The notes beneath the pieces were generated by a model, which did not search any database, had not been told where the DNA came from, and saw nothing but the letters and a program-made list of their open reading frames with translations. A stretch of DNA of 13,998 bases from Deltaproteobacteria bacterium (GTDB lineage Bacteria > JAUYMQ01): NCBI GenBank assembly GCA_030698575.1, contig JAUYMQ010000265.1, forward strand, positions 1 through 13,998, in the 5' to 3' direction. This document shows, piece by piece, positions 6,901 through 13,550 of this stretch (the first letter of the stretch is position 1; each line of letters opens with the position of its first letter). The position numbers and the translations under genes were made by a program.

Positions 6901-9325
6901 GCCCGACACGGGGACGACGCGGTTCGAATACGACGAGGCCGGCAACCTCATCGAGAAGGACCAGAACGGGCTCGCCACCGAGTACGCCTTTGACGCGCTG
7001 AACCGCTTGACCGATGTGAATTTTCCCTCGGACACGAGCCAGAACATCACCTATGTCTACGATAACCGTACCGACGGCCCCACGCTTCCGCCCGCGGACG
7101 GCGACAACTGGGTGGGCCGGCTGGCCAAGATCACGGACGCTTCCGGCACAACCTACTTCTCCTACGACGAGCGCGGGAACGTGGTCCTCGAGGAGCGCCA
7201 CCAGGGGTCGGTCACACTCACGACGACGTACTCGTGGGACGAGAACGGTAATCTGCTGGCGCTCACTTATCCGTCGGGGCGGAAGGTCAGCTACACCTAC
7301 TACGGCGCGGCGAACGACCAGCCCCTTCTCGTGGGGATGATGCACCAGGGCCAGAACCGTCTCCTTGCCTCGGGCATTGTCTTCGAGCCCTTCGGCCCGC
7401 TCGCCTCGCTCCGCTACGGTAATGACTTGGTGAAGACCCGCACGTACGACGAGGCGGGACAACTGCTGACCCTTAAGGTAAAAGCAACGGGCGGGCCCAC
7501 GGTGCTCTCGCTGGACTACACGTTCGACGAGACGGGGAACATCACGAGAATCGACGATCAGCTTGACGCCCTGCAGTCGAAGATCTACGAGCCGGACGGC
7601 TACGATAAATTGGATCGTCTCATAAAGGCGACGATCGGCGGCCTGGGGACTTTTCAATACACCTATGACGCTGTGGGGAACCGCACCGAGGAGAACCACG
7701 ACGGGGCGGTCACCACATACAATATCGTGACCACGAACAACCAGATCGACACCCTCTCCGGGGCCACCACGGCGACGTTCGGCTACGACGTCCACGGGAA
7801 CACCACCACCGACGGCACGCTGACCTTCTCCTACCACCCGACCCATCAGCTGAAGGAGTTCACCGACCAGACGCCAACCGTGCTGGGCAGCTACCAGTAC
7901 GACGGCCAGTCGCGCCGGACGGCCAAGACCGTGAATGGGCTCGCGCGGCTTTTCGCCTACGATACGGGCGCGCAGCTCATCGGCGAGTACGACGACGCGG
8001 GGAACGTGCTGAAGGAGTACGCCTACCTCGGGACGCAGCGCCTTGCGATGATCGATCACGACCAGGACGACGAGGGCATCCGGGACGAGGTGGACAACTG
8101 CCGGATCGTGGTGAATCCCACGCAGAGCGACGGGGACACGGATACCCTGGGAGATGCCTGCGATGCAGCCCCCTCGAATCCCGACCGGGACGGCGATGGA
8201 CTCCTGGACGGGGAGGAAGATGCCGACAAGGATGGGCAGGTCAGCGCCGGGGAGACGGATCCGGACAACCCGGACACGGACGGGGACAGCTTCAGCGACG
8301 GCGTCGAGGTCGCGGCCGGGACGGACCCGTTGGATCCGAACTCCTACCCGGGCGCGCCGACGGCGATACCGGCCCTCTCGGGGCCGGGCGTGGGGCTGGC
8401 CATCGTGCTGGGCCTCGGAGTGGTGTGGTTCGTGCGGCGCCGCTACCCGCGGGGCGGGACCATCGCGGGCTTCGTGCTGCTGGGGATCGGAGTGAGCTTG
8501 GTGGTCCCGGGAACAGTCACCTCGCAGGGAGGCGGTACACCGGAGCGTGTGTACTTCATCCACACGGACCATCTGGGGACGCCGCTGAAACTGACGGACG
8601 CCTCCAAGACGGTGGTGTGGAGCGGGACGGCGGAGCCGTTTGGGGAGACGGATACACAGGGCAGTAGCATTACATTTAATCCGAGATTTCCGGGCCAGTA
8701 CGCGGACAATGAGGCGGGAATTCACTACAATTGGTTCCGATACTATGACCAAGAGACGGGGCGGTACAGCTCGGCTGATCCGATTGGTCAGTTAGGGGGA
8801 CACCATCTTTACCACTACGCTCTGAACAACCCCATAAATGTTTTTGACCGCTACGGATTGATAAGTGCCGCGCTTGCCGGAAACGTGATCCGTGCAGTAG
8901 GTCGGTTAACTGGTCAAACCGCCACCGAAGCCCAGGTGGCAGGTAGCATGGCAAGCGCGGCAGTTGGGTTTGGGAATGATTTATCTTCAAGCTTTACGGG
9001 GGATCCGTCCATCGGTGACACGGTCGCTCAGGCAATGGGACTAGGCACCAGGAATGCGGCTACCATTGATGCATCGGTTAATCTTGTGTCGGCGTCCGGT
9101 GCCTCAGATCTTGCTGCAGGAGCGTATGCGACCGCCGTTACTGGTGGGGTGTTCGCGACTGGCGTAGCCCTCAGTGGATCAGCAATCGCTGGATTCGAGC
9201 TGGGAAACTTTGCACGAAAAGCCTCGATTGCCACTTCGGGCGCTGACCCCGGCACGTTCTGGGGCGACTTGCTGTTCGATTACCTATACGGTGATTCCAG
9301 TGAGGACGCGATTTGTGACGAGTAG
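3956..9325 (+). CDS. Exported RHS/YD-repeat protein with internal TSP3-CTERM block
   Basis: A 1789-residue RHS-family protein. The start at ATG 3956 gives a clear signal peptide (MLARLAAAVLLFAGALF, with likely cleavage after DAAA), so export from the cytoplasm is expected. About residues 157-170 carry a MopE-like motif (EVCDGVDNDG). Residues 205-300 resemble the DUF6531-type RHS N-terminal domain (PLRFELFYNNR). YD repeats such as TYDAAGRVRAI, EYDEAGNLIEKDQNG and TYDAVGNRTEEN run from about 340 to 1365. Residues 1367-1530 are an unusual insert: TSP3 calcium-binding repeats plus two hydrophobic segments. The RHS core then resumes: HTDHLGTPLKLTD near 1536, YYDQETGRYSSADPIG ending near 1610, and DRYGL at 1631-1635. 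The last 154 residues are a variable tip with a glycine/alanine-rich hydrophobic stretch and no toxin motif that I recognise. RHS proteins typically form a beta-cage around a C-terminal toxin or act in surface interactions. GC falls from about 75% to 50-58% after position 8660. No VgrG or type VI secretion partner is visible. Confidence 0.93.
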   Translation: MLARLAAAVLLFAGALFCLPGQDAAAQVTTCAQLFPESAPIFRGVTANFVASGGGVFYYRVGVDTATGISGGTHLVLKYDVAPGSTGGNTFVDFTAELNKTHYETGGGAPNPQYGQVLVSSATGGAITLTAFFTFGIGGICLDGTYEIPAGIEDPTEVCDGVDNDGIGGIDNVPGGCNAQPVPPCLTTLNCARKQWNACADSTLGPLVPCAGGMFDTRFGFEQRRITLFEASSPGLPLRFELFYNNRNETGSVIPGRWFTGYDTKLTLQPATPTNFVEVLWPDGTRSRYLDTGTCTSGQCRFDGVLSDGSFVNQNKPGQVIQGWDLHAQDGLVYHFAAAGYLESIQDGRGNSLTVAHEDTANLSRVTKVSDNHGHTILLSYGTTGADLGNLLQVTDPAGRTYDLAYENFRLRRITLPAPTPVDPRPSYELTYADDGGFDQGGYRDNLTRIEFRRDVNDPDPQVDRINGRWNYDNRSRVESEEGPGSSLARTVGYDTDQTTVTDSRGNDTVYGFDLTNGLTLTTTIPCDTGDTESCPSGTATSTLVRNAQGQITSRTDFRGTETVWADHDANGDPGTITEAVGKPEERTSQFGYHPELHVPLFIIRTSTIQTTENKVTIFDYEDPATAPADPPLNPAQELDPADFNDPANLTNLVHRVMESGWTRDVAGKPVRVAYVTKFTYDTTHGRVTTIDGPRGGTPNDDTDFLYYPDDASEGVNNQGQLKKVTNALGQETTFDGYDALGNVLSVTDPNGLVTTFTYDAAGRVRAITQVNGGKDGAGQTIDLVTEYVYEANGNLDYIKLPRGNFYNYQYDTANRLASITRTFTQPSGPADTPAGQTIRYGYDTEGNRTREEVAPGVSDPELRFTEFEYDALNRLKRAYNPVYGELPSATVYRESIFDANGNRKALDLFKDSGATDLRSTAFLFDPLNRLGMVTQDANPDPDVETLYAYDTQDNLTKLTDGKNHDTDYVTDDFGRQVEVVSPDTGTTRFEYDEAGNLIEKDQNGLATEYAFDALNRLTDVNFPSDTSQNITYVYDNRTDGPTLPPADGDNWVGRLAKITDASGTTYFSYDERGNVVLEERHQGSVTLTTTYSWDENGNLLALTYPSGRKVSYTYYGAANDQPLLVGMMHQGQNRLLASGIVFEPFGPLASLRYGNDLVKTRTYDEAGQLLTLKVKATGGPTVLSLDYTFDETGNITRIDDQLDALQSKIYEPDGYDKLDRLIKATIGGLGTFQYTYDAVGNRTEENHDGAVTTYNIVTTNNQIDTLSGATTATFGYDVHGNTTTDGTLTFSYHPTHQLKEFTDQTPTVLGSYQYDGQSRRTAKTVNGLARLFAYDTGAQLIGEYDDAGNVLKEYAYLGTQRLAMIDHDQDDEGIRDEVDNCRIVVNPTQSDGDTDTLGDACDAAPSNPDRDGDGLLDGEEDADKDGQVSAGETDPDNPDTDGDSFSDGVEVAAGTDPLDPNSYPGAPTAIPALSGPGVGLAIVLGLGVVWFVRRRYPRGGTIAGFVLLGIGVSLVVPGTVTSQGGGTPERVYFIHTDHLGTPLKLTDASKTVVWSGTAEPFGETDTQGSSITFNPRFPGQYADNEAGIHYNWFRYYDQETGRYSSADPIGQLGGHHLYHYALNNPINVFDRYGLISAALAGNVIRAVGRLTGQTATEAQVAGSMASAAVGFGNDLSSSFTGDPSIGDTVAQAMGLGTRNAATIDASVNLVSASGASDLAAGAYATAVTGGVFATGVALSGSAIAGFELGNFARKASIATSGADPGTFWGDLLFDYLYGDSSEDAICDE
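8054..8545 (+). other. TSP3 repeats plus CTERM-like membrane hairpin inside the RHS core
   Basis: This part of the RHS gene (about residues 1367-1530) separates the YLGTQRLAMI strand from RVYFIHTDHLGTP, which are normally almost adjacent in RHS cores. It begins with acidic thrombospondin-type-3 repeats (DNCRIVVNPTQSDGD, GDACD, DRDGDGLLDGEEDADKDG, DTDGDSFSDGVEVAAGTDP), a calcium-binding pattern. Next comes AIPALSGPG, resembling an IPTL/PEP-CTERM start, then hydrophobic residues 1476-1493, the basic turn RRRYPRGG, and hydrophobic residues 1502-1521. A CTERM-like signal normally ends a protein, but here about 260 residues follow. Domain recognition is by pattern only. Confidence 0.75.
8861..9322 (+). 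other. Variable C-terminal tip of the RHS protein
   Basis: These 154 residues follow the DRYGL motif that ends the RHS core, the position where RHS proteins carry exchangeable effector tips. Visible features are small-residue-rich helices (GSMASAAVGFGNDL, ASDLAAGAYATAVTGG), a hydrophobic stretch GVFATGVALSGSAIAGFELG, and an acidic end YLYGDSSEDAICDE. I see no nuclease, deaminase or ADP-ribosyltransferase motif. GC in the 60-base blocks I counted is 50-58%, against about 75% in a block just upstream of 8460, consistent with a separate origin. Confidence 0.55.
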
Positions 9326-9326
9326 T

Positions 9327-9575
9327 TTAAACGTCGTTTCGGTGAGTTTCCTTCGACGCATAATAGAGAAGAATACCGAGGAACAGAATGGTCCATGCGG
9401 CAGCGTACGCCCCATAGGGACCGATTAGGTATGCCTTCACAAAATGCAAGTGCTGCCCGAAAGCTGCAACGAGGATGAAGGCGAAAATCACCCCTGCACT
9501 GCCTAGTCCGACAACGAGCTGCTTTTGAGAAAGCGTGCCGCGGGGCGGATCGGTTCCTGTGCGATCCTCGCTCAT
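9327..9575 (-). CDS. Small two-helix membrane protein, convergent with the RHS gene
   Basis: An 82-residue protein I do not recognise. It has a polar N-terminus (MSEDRTGTDPPRGTLSQKQ), a first hydrophobic segment at about residues 20-40 (VVGLGSAGVIFAFILVAAFG), a loop with HLHFVKAYLIGPYG, and a second hydrophobic segment at about 57-73 (AAAWTILFLGILLYYA), ending KETHRNDV. Start ATG 9573-9575 is preceded on the minus strand by GGAGG at a typical 7-8-base distance, so I prefer it to the longer frame starting at 9626. Its TAA stop is one base from the RHS TAG stop, in convergent orientation. Base composition is near 50% GC in the block counted, like the RHS tip, which suggests they arrived together. 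An immunity role for the tip is conceivable but unusual, because immunity genes normally lie on the same strand as their effector. Confidence 0.72.
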   Translation of the reverse strand: MSEDRTGTDPPRGTLSQKQLVVGLGSAGVIFAFILVAAFGQHLHFVKAYLIGPYGAYAAAWTILFLGILLYYASKETHRNDV

Positions 9576-9666
9576 ATGATTCCCTCCACGTGTTTTATCG
9601 TCATCTTGGGTGGCGAACTTTAGCAAGGAATAGGTCTTTCAGCCTGAGGGAAAACATGCACTGGCG

Positions 9667-9727
9667 TGTGGGTGGCGAATTCCGATTTGTGCCAGAAAAT
9701 CAGCGATTCGGCCAGCTTGGTCCCGGC
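9667..9727 (+). repeat. MITE-like repeat, copy 2 (left end only)
   Basis: TGTGGGTGGCGAATTCCGAT starts a segment that matches the left end of the 13551 element and the first bases of the window, continuing through GATTCGGCCAGCTTGGTCCC. No matching right end (GCAATTCGCC) occurs in the following 600 bases, so only the left part is present. It lies upstream of the serine recombinase operon, and the complete copy 3 lies downstream of it. Confidence 0.5.
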
Positions 9728-10196
9728 GTAAGGTTCGGAGCCCAGTCCGCTTCGGTAGACCGTCCGCGCTCTCTGTCCGAGCAGAGATTGGTTATGAAGA
9801 GGGTTGGCCTTGGGGAGCCATCTAAAGGATCGCCGACAGAAGGCGGTCCATGGTGAACGACGACCTCGGAGGCAGGCGCTTTCGGGGTCGTCGCTTATCT
9901 GCCCTTCGTTCGCTGACTTACAGGCGACGGCGTGCACGGTGCGACTCTCCGTTCCGCGCCGTTGCGCCTGGATACCGAGAGCAACCGGTGGGGTTCGCTT
10001 TGGGAGTCCGGGGAAATGACTCTCGAACTCTCACTCTCTCTGTTTATCGGCCGCCGTTGGTTAACAGGTCTTGCGATTTTGGGGTCCAAAAGAGTTGCGT
10101 TTCGAACCCGCTTCGTGTAGCCTTCATCGTAGTTAAATAGTTTGAGCAGTTAGACTGAGCCACCAGACAACGTACTCACCGCGAAGCGGACGGCGT
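9728..10196. other. Intergenic region, no gene supported
   Basis: This stretch contains the 40-bp repeat copy B (9781-9820) and otherwise nothing I can name. Open frames on both strands lack recognisable domains and ribosome binding sites. Local GC is lower than in the recombinase operon, for example around 10010-10150. Confidence 0.35.
9781..9820 (+). repeat. 40-bp dispersed repeat, copy B
   Basis: Matches 866-905 at 36 of 40 positions (shared TGGTTATGAAG, GGGTTGGC and TGGGGAGCCA). It starts about 55 bases after the copy 2 repeat end and lies about 740 bp upstream of the second DUF2924 gene. The minus strand encodes WLPKANPLHNQSLLGQ, aligned without gaps to the equivalent translation in copy A. 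Confidence 0.6.
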
Positions 10197-10266
10197 TGTG
10201 GGTGCCGCCTAAGGCGGAATCCGCAGCGCCCTTTTTGTTTCCGCGGTCTCCACGGCGGCACCCGCA
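10197..10266 (+). promoter_or_regulatory. Large stem-loop in the recombinase operon leader
   Basis: GGGTGCCGCC at 10200-10209 pairs perfectly with GGCGGCACCC at 10254-10263. The stem extends to 13 pairs (10197-10209 with 10254-10266) with one G-U wobble. The 44-base interior holds GCGGAATCCGC and a T-run (CCCTTTTTG) at about 10229-10237. The structure ends 40 bases before the first start codon of the operon. It could be an attenuator-like or translational control element, or part of a recombination site for the encoded recombinase. No experimental precedent is claimed. Confidence 0.45.
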
Positions 10267-10305
10267 CGACGCTCTTCTTGAGAGCCGTCCGAGCCGGAGG
10301 CCGCC

Positions 10306-10566
10306 ATGTTCGACCCATCCGATCCTTCCGCTAGCACCCCTGAAGATCGCACCCGCGAGATCGCGAGCATCCTCGCCACGGGCTATTTGCGCCTTTGCGC
10401 GATGGGGCTGCGTGAGGCCCCTACTCCCCCGATAGCAGGGCACAATTCGGCCGGAACCGATCCCCCGATCGAGCCTGGGAACGGACTTGATACGTCTCCG
10501 AATCAGAGCGTGTATGGAGAGCGGGTTAACGCCGGAGAGGGCGGGCCCGATAGGGGGTGCCCATGA
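10306..10566 (+). CDS. Small leader protein of the DUF2924-recombinase operon
   Basis: An 86-residue protein of unknown function. The N-terminal part, TPEDRTREIASILATGYLRL, has the pattern I recall from short ORFs placed before DUF2924 genes in other genomes (an R-EIA-ILA-G-LRL helix). The rest is low in structure and ends NQSVYGERVNAGEGGPDRG. GGAGG at 10296-10300 lies 5 bases before ATG 10306, a good ribosome binding site. Its TGA stop overlaps the next start as ATGA, implying translational coupling. A remnant of its 3' part survives at 1665-1682 before the orphan DUF2924 gene. It is most likely a real gene of the mobile module; it has no catalytic motif. Confidence 0.68.
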   Translation: MFDPSDPSASTPEDRTREIASILATGYLRLCAMGLREAPTPPIAGHNSAGTDPPIEPGNGLDTSPNQSVYGERVNAGEGGPDRGCP

Positions 10567-11087
10567 AATCAACGCTGGTCGCGGAGATCCGAGCGCTCCG
10601 AGAGATGAACGTTTCGGAGCTTCACGCCAAGTACCGCGAGGTGTTCGAGGAGGAGCCGCGCTCGCGCAACAAGGACTTCCTGTGGCGGCGGATCGCCTGG
10701 CGCATCCAGGCCCTGGAGCAAGGGGATATCTCGGAGCGAGCGCTGCACCGGGCCGCGGAGTTGGCCCGCGATGCGGACGTTCGGGTGCGGGCCCCGCGCG
10801 GCGCGTTTGAGAGCGATGCTCCCGGCGCGGTCGCGCGAACGCACCTTCACGCGTTCAAGGGTTCCCACGATGCCAGGCTTCCCGTGCCGGGAACGATCCT
10901 TACGCGTGTCTACCGAGGTCGGACCATTCGGGTCACGGTCCTCGATCGGGGCTTCGAGCACGAGGGGTGCGTGTACCGCTCCCTCACGGCGCTGACTCAG
11001 GCCATCACGGGGGCGCACTGGAACGGCTTCGAATTCTTCGGACTTCGCAAAGCTGAAAGGACAGGAACGCGAGGAGGAAACCGGTGA
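10563..11087 (+). CDS. DUF2924 domain protein, operon copy
   Basis: A 174-residue DUF2924 protein and the second gene of the operon. It contains AKYREVFEEEPRSR, LWRRIAWRIQALEQGDISER, RAAELARDADVRVRAPRG, then TILTRVYRGRTIRVTVLDRG and the C-terminal AHWNGFEFFGL motif. AGGGGG at 10552-10557 lies 5 bases before ATG 10563; the start overlaps the previous stop by 4 bases and the stop overlaps the recombinase start by 4. DUF2924 genes very often precede a serine recombinase, so a role in recombination or its control is likely, but no biochemical function is established. The many basic residues in the N-terminal half would suit nucleic-acid binding (inference). It is a paralogue of the gene at 1727-2242. 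Confidence 0.88.
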   Translation: MKSTLVAEIRALREMNVSELHAKYREVFEEEPRSRNKDFLWRRIAWRIQALEQGDISERALHRAAELARDADVRVRAPRGAFESDAPGAVARTHLHAFKGSHDARLPVPGTILTRVYRGRTIRVTVLDRGFEHEGCVYRSLTALTQAITGAHWNGFEFFGLRKAERTGTRGGNR

Positions 11088-12667
11088 AGAGGAACGGAAG
11101 CGGCGGGGCACCGCGCGCCGAGCAGGCGACCGTGCGCTGTGCCATTTACACACGGAAGTCGACGGACGAGGGCTTGGACCAGAGCTTCAACACGCTGGAT
11201 GCCCAGCGCGAGGCGGCCGAGGCATTCATCCAGAGCCAACGGGCGGAGGGCTGGGAGATTCTCCCCGACCGCTACGATGATGGAGGGTTCTCCGGGGCGA
11301 CGCTGGAGAGGCCGGCCTTGAAGCGCCTTCTCGGGGACATCAAAGTGGGCAAGGTCGGCTCGGTGGTCGTCTACAAGGTGGACCGGCTCACCCGGTCTCT
11401 CCTCGACTTCGCCCGCATCGTAGAGATTTTCGATAATCACCACGTGGGCTTCATCTCCGTGAGCCAGCAGTTCAACACGGCCACGTCCATGGGGAGGCTC
11501 ATGTTGCACACCCTCCTCTCCTTCGCGCAATTCGAGCGCGAGATGATAGCGGAACGCACCCGCGACAAGATGTCGGCGGCGCGAAGGAAGGGGAAGTGGG
11601 TCGGGGGGATGCCGGTCCTGGGCTACGACGTGGCCTCCGAAGGCGGGCGACTGATCGTGAACGAGGCCGAGGCCGCGCGGGTCAGGGAAATCTTCGAAAC
11701 CTACCTCCGGGAGCAATCGCTCGCTGCGACAGCGGCCGACCTGCATGCACGGGGCTGGACCCTGAAGTCGTGGACCACGAAGGAAGGGCGGCACCGTGCC
11801 GGTCGTCCCTTCAACAAGTCGACTCTCTTTGCGCTCCTCTCGAACGTCATCTACCTCGGGCAGGTCAACTACAAGGGGACCCTCTACCCCGGCGAGCATC
11901 CCGCCATCGTTGATCCGGAGGTCTGGCGGAAGGTCCACGAAGTGCTCCGTCACAACGGCAGGACGGGCGGCAGCGGGGTGCGGAACAAGCACGGGGCCTT
12001 GCTCAAGGGCCTGCTTCGATGCACGCCGTGCGAGGCCCCGATGGTGCATTCGTACACGGTCAGGGGCCGGAAGCGATACCGCTACTACGTCTGCGGTCGG
12101 GCGCAGAAGGAGGGATGGGCCTCGTGCCCCTCGAAGTCGGTTCCGGCCGCGGAAGTCGAGCGGTTCGTCGTCGATCGGATACGCGCCCTGGGGCAGGACG
12201 AGGGATTGCTTGAGGAGACGCTGCGGCAGGCCCGCATCCAAGGCGCGTCAGAGGTAAGGGCCATCGAGGCCGAGCAGGAAGCACTTCGCACGGAGTTGAA
12301 AGGTCGAAACGCAGAGATTCAACGCAGCCTACAAGGGGATAACGGCGCGAGCGTCGATCCCGATCGGCTCGCTAGCCTTGAAGGCCAGGTCCGCATCGTC
12401 GAAGAGAAGCTGGCGGAAGCCCGGGAGCGGCTGGAGGCGGAATGCGGACAGATGGTGGACGAGCGGGATCTGACCGCGGCCCTCTCTCTTTTCGACCCGG
12501 TCTGGGATGCTCTCTTCCCGCGGGAGCAAGCGCGAATCATGCGCCTCCTCTTAGAGGGCGTCGGCTACGACGGCGGCGAGGGCATGCTGGCCCTCACCTT
12601 CCGGCCGGCGGGGATCACGGCGCTGGGTCGTGAGGGGAGCGCGGGGGGACAGGAGGTGGCACGGTGA
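11084..12667 (+). CDS. Large serine recombinase
   Basis: A 527-residue serine site-specific recombinase, expected to cut and rejoin DNA at paired attachment sites through a covalent 5'-phosphoserine link. The resolvase domain (about residues 17-165) has the nucleophile S26 in CAIYTRKSTDEG, with R24, and R101 and R104 in KVDRLTRS. SFAQFEREMIAERTRDK marks the dimerisation helix region. A recombinase domain follows (about 178-300: GYDV, then FNKSTLFALLSNVIYLGQ and HPAIVDPEVW). The zinc-ribbon cysteines are C313, C316, C337 and C348, and a coiled coil runs from about 376 to 450 (EAEQEALRTELKGRN, EEKLAEARERLEAE). All key residues are present, so it looks active. GTG 11084 has AGGAGG at 11072-11077; its start and stop each overlap a neighbour by 4 bases. 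It is the third gene of the mobile module. Confidence 0.95.
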   Translation: MKRNGSGGAPRAEQATVRCAIYTRKSTDEGLDQSFNTLDAQREAAEAFIQSQRAEGWEILPDRYDDGGFSGATLERPALKRLLGDIKVGKVGSVVVYKVDRLTRSLLDFARIVEIFDNHHVGFISVSQQFNTATSMGRLMLHTLLSFAQFEREMIAERTRDKMSAARRKGKWVGGMPVLGYDVASEGGRLIVNEAEAARVREIFETYLREQSLAATAADLHARGWTLKSWTTKEGRHRAGRPFNKSTLFALLSNVIYLGQVNYKGTLYPGEHPAIVDPEVWRKVHEVLRHNGRTGGSGVRNKHGALLKGLLRCTPCEAPMVHSYTVRGRKRYRYYVCGRAQKEGWASCPSKSVPAAEVERFVVDRIRALGQDEGLLEETLRQARIQGASEVRAIEAEQEALRTELKGRNAEIQRSLQGDNGASVDPDRLASLEGQVRIVEEKLAEARERLEAECGQMVDERDLTAALSLFDPVWDALFPREQARIMRLLLEGVGYDGGEGMLALTFRPAGITALGREGSAGGQEVAR

Positions 12668-13203
12668 GACCTGAGGGGACCGAGCAGGCGTCTCGGCGGA
12701 AGGATGGGTGGACCGTGGAGTGCCCGGTCCGCTTCGAAAGAGCGAGGAATGGTCGCAGGCGGCTGCAGACGGCCGATGCCCCCCTGCCCTCCGCTCTTCC
12801 CCCACAGGGACGCGTCCCTCGGGTAGCGCGCCTGCTGGCCTTGGCTCATCGCTTCGAAGGCCTACTGCGATCCGGCGTAGTCAAGAAGCACGCCGATCTG
12901 GCCCGGCTCGCCGGCGTCTCGCGGCCCCGCGTGACCCAGATCTTGAACCTCCTTCACCTGGCCCCGACCATTCAGGAAGCGATCCTCGAACTTCCTCCGA
13001 CGTACAAAGGCCACGATCCTCTGTCTGAATCGGACCTGCGTCCCATCGTCAGGGTGCCCGAGTGGCCGAAGCAGCTCAGGCAGTGGAATGAGCTTCTCGG
13101 GAGGGACAGGGACACATTGGCGATGGACCCTCCGATGGCGGGCGCTGCCGGAGGAGGGAAGGTTCGGTTCCGTATCGGCGCTGGCAAGGCAGATGGAAGT
13201 TGA
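12664..13203 (+). CDS. HTH protein of the DUF2924-recombinase module
   Basis: A 179-residue protein in the last position of the operon. GTG 12664 has AGGAGG at 12651-12656 and overlaps the recombinase stop by 4 bases. The N-terminus contains VECPVRFERARNGRRRLQT, the family's usual opening before the HTH. Residues 54-100 (ARLLALAHRFEGLLRSG, then HADLARLAGVSRPRVTQIL) form a helix-turn-helix, followed by APTIQEAILELPP and a tail with DLRPIVRVPEWPKQLRQWNEL. Proteins of this pattern often follow recombinases next to DUF2924 and are usually annotated as hypothetical. DNA binding, and so a role as recombination accessory factor or regulator, is an inference. The family-like part ends near residue 146 (13101). 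The last 33 residues are an out-of-frame reading of the truncated paralogue that follows, so the C-terminus is probably abnormal. Confidence 0.72.
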   Translation: MRPEGTEQASRRKDGWTVECPVRFERARNGRRRLQTADAPLPSALPPQGRVPRVARLLALAHRFEGLLRSGVVKKHADLARLAGVSRPRVTQILNLLHLAPTIQEAILELPPTYKGHDPLSESDLRPIVRVPEWPKQLRQWNELLGRDRDTLAMDPPMAGAAGGGKVRFRIGAGKADGS

Positions 13204-13372
13204 CGCCTCTTATGTTGGCCGACTGCTGATGCTGACGTCTCTTGCCCCGGCGACCGTCGAGGATCTCCTGCGAGGCACTGAGCGCAGCGGCCTTTCCTCT
13301 CGCGACCTGGTCCACAGCCCACTTCTTTGGAGCGAGCAAGGTGAGAGCCTCTCCTCTATGGGCCATCGCTGA
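13115..13372 (+). pseudogene. 5'-truncated paralogous HTH gene, shifted frame
   Basis: In the frame +1 to the preceding gene, the translation LRWRALPEEGRFGSVSALAR, then DASYVGRLLMLTSLAPATVE and SRDLVHSPLLWSEQ, matches what I know of the other version of this HTH family (F-W-LLE-GRYAS-, NPSYVSRVLRLTLLAPDIVE, L-PFPLEWE-Q). The N-terminal part normally found before the RWRALPEEG segment is missing; sequence upstream belongs to the first HTH gene. The open frame runs from ATG 13088 to the stop at 13370-13372, so a 94-residue protein could be made, but no ribosome binding site is evident. It is either a deletion junction between two tandem HTH genes or a frameshift within a double-HTH fusion. Confidence 0.6.
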
Positions 13373-13550
13373 GACTGCCAATCACGCCCCATTCGAGAAA
13401 AGACGGGCTAGTACCGAGAGACACTCTAAGCGGTTGATTTCTTTGACAAAGGTCATCGCCTCCGGCAAATTGGTATCCATTCCGACTATCTATAAGGACG
13501 CTCACTCGCTGGCTATCGTGAGGTTGTGACCGTGGACACCAGAGACGCCG
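13373..13550. other. Intergenic segment after the recombinase operon
   Basis: No gene is supported. A TTGACA at 13443-13448 lacks a convincing -10 partner. No intrinsic terminator is evident after the truncated HTH frame. Confidence 0.3.

Noticed and set aside
5243-8752. 1169-codon open frame on the minus strand
   Set aside because: It lies wholly antisense to the RHS gene, whose repeats, signal peptide and core motifs are clear. Its translation is a repetitive Arg/Val/Gly-rich sequence, as expected from the complement of GC-rich YD-repeat codons.
10997-12241. 414-codon minus-strand frame
   Set aside because: Antisense shadow of the serine recombinase, which has all catalytic residues and operon junctions on the plus strand.
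13443-13471. TTGACA promoter candidate
   Set aside because: The sequence 17 bases downstream (CAAATT) matches the -10 consensus at only three positions, and no gene follows before the MITE-like element.
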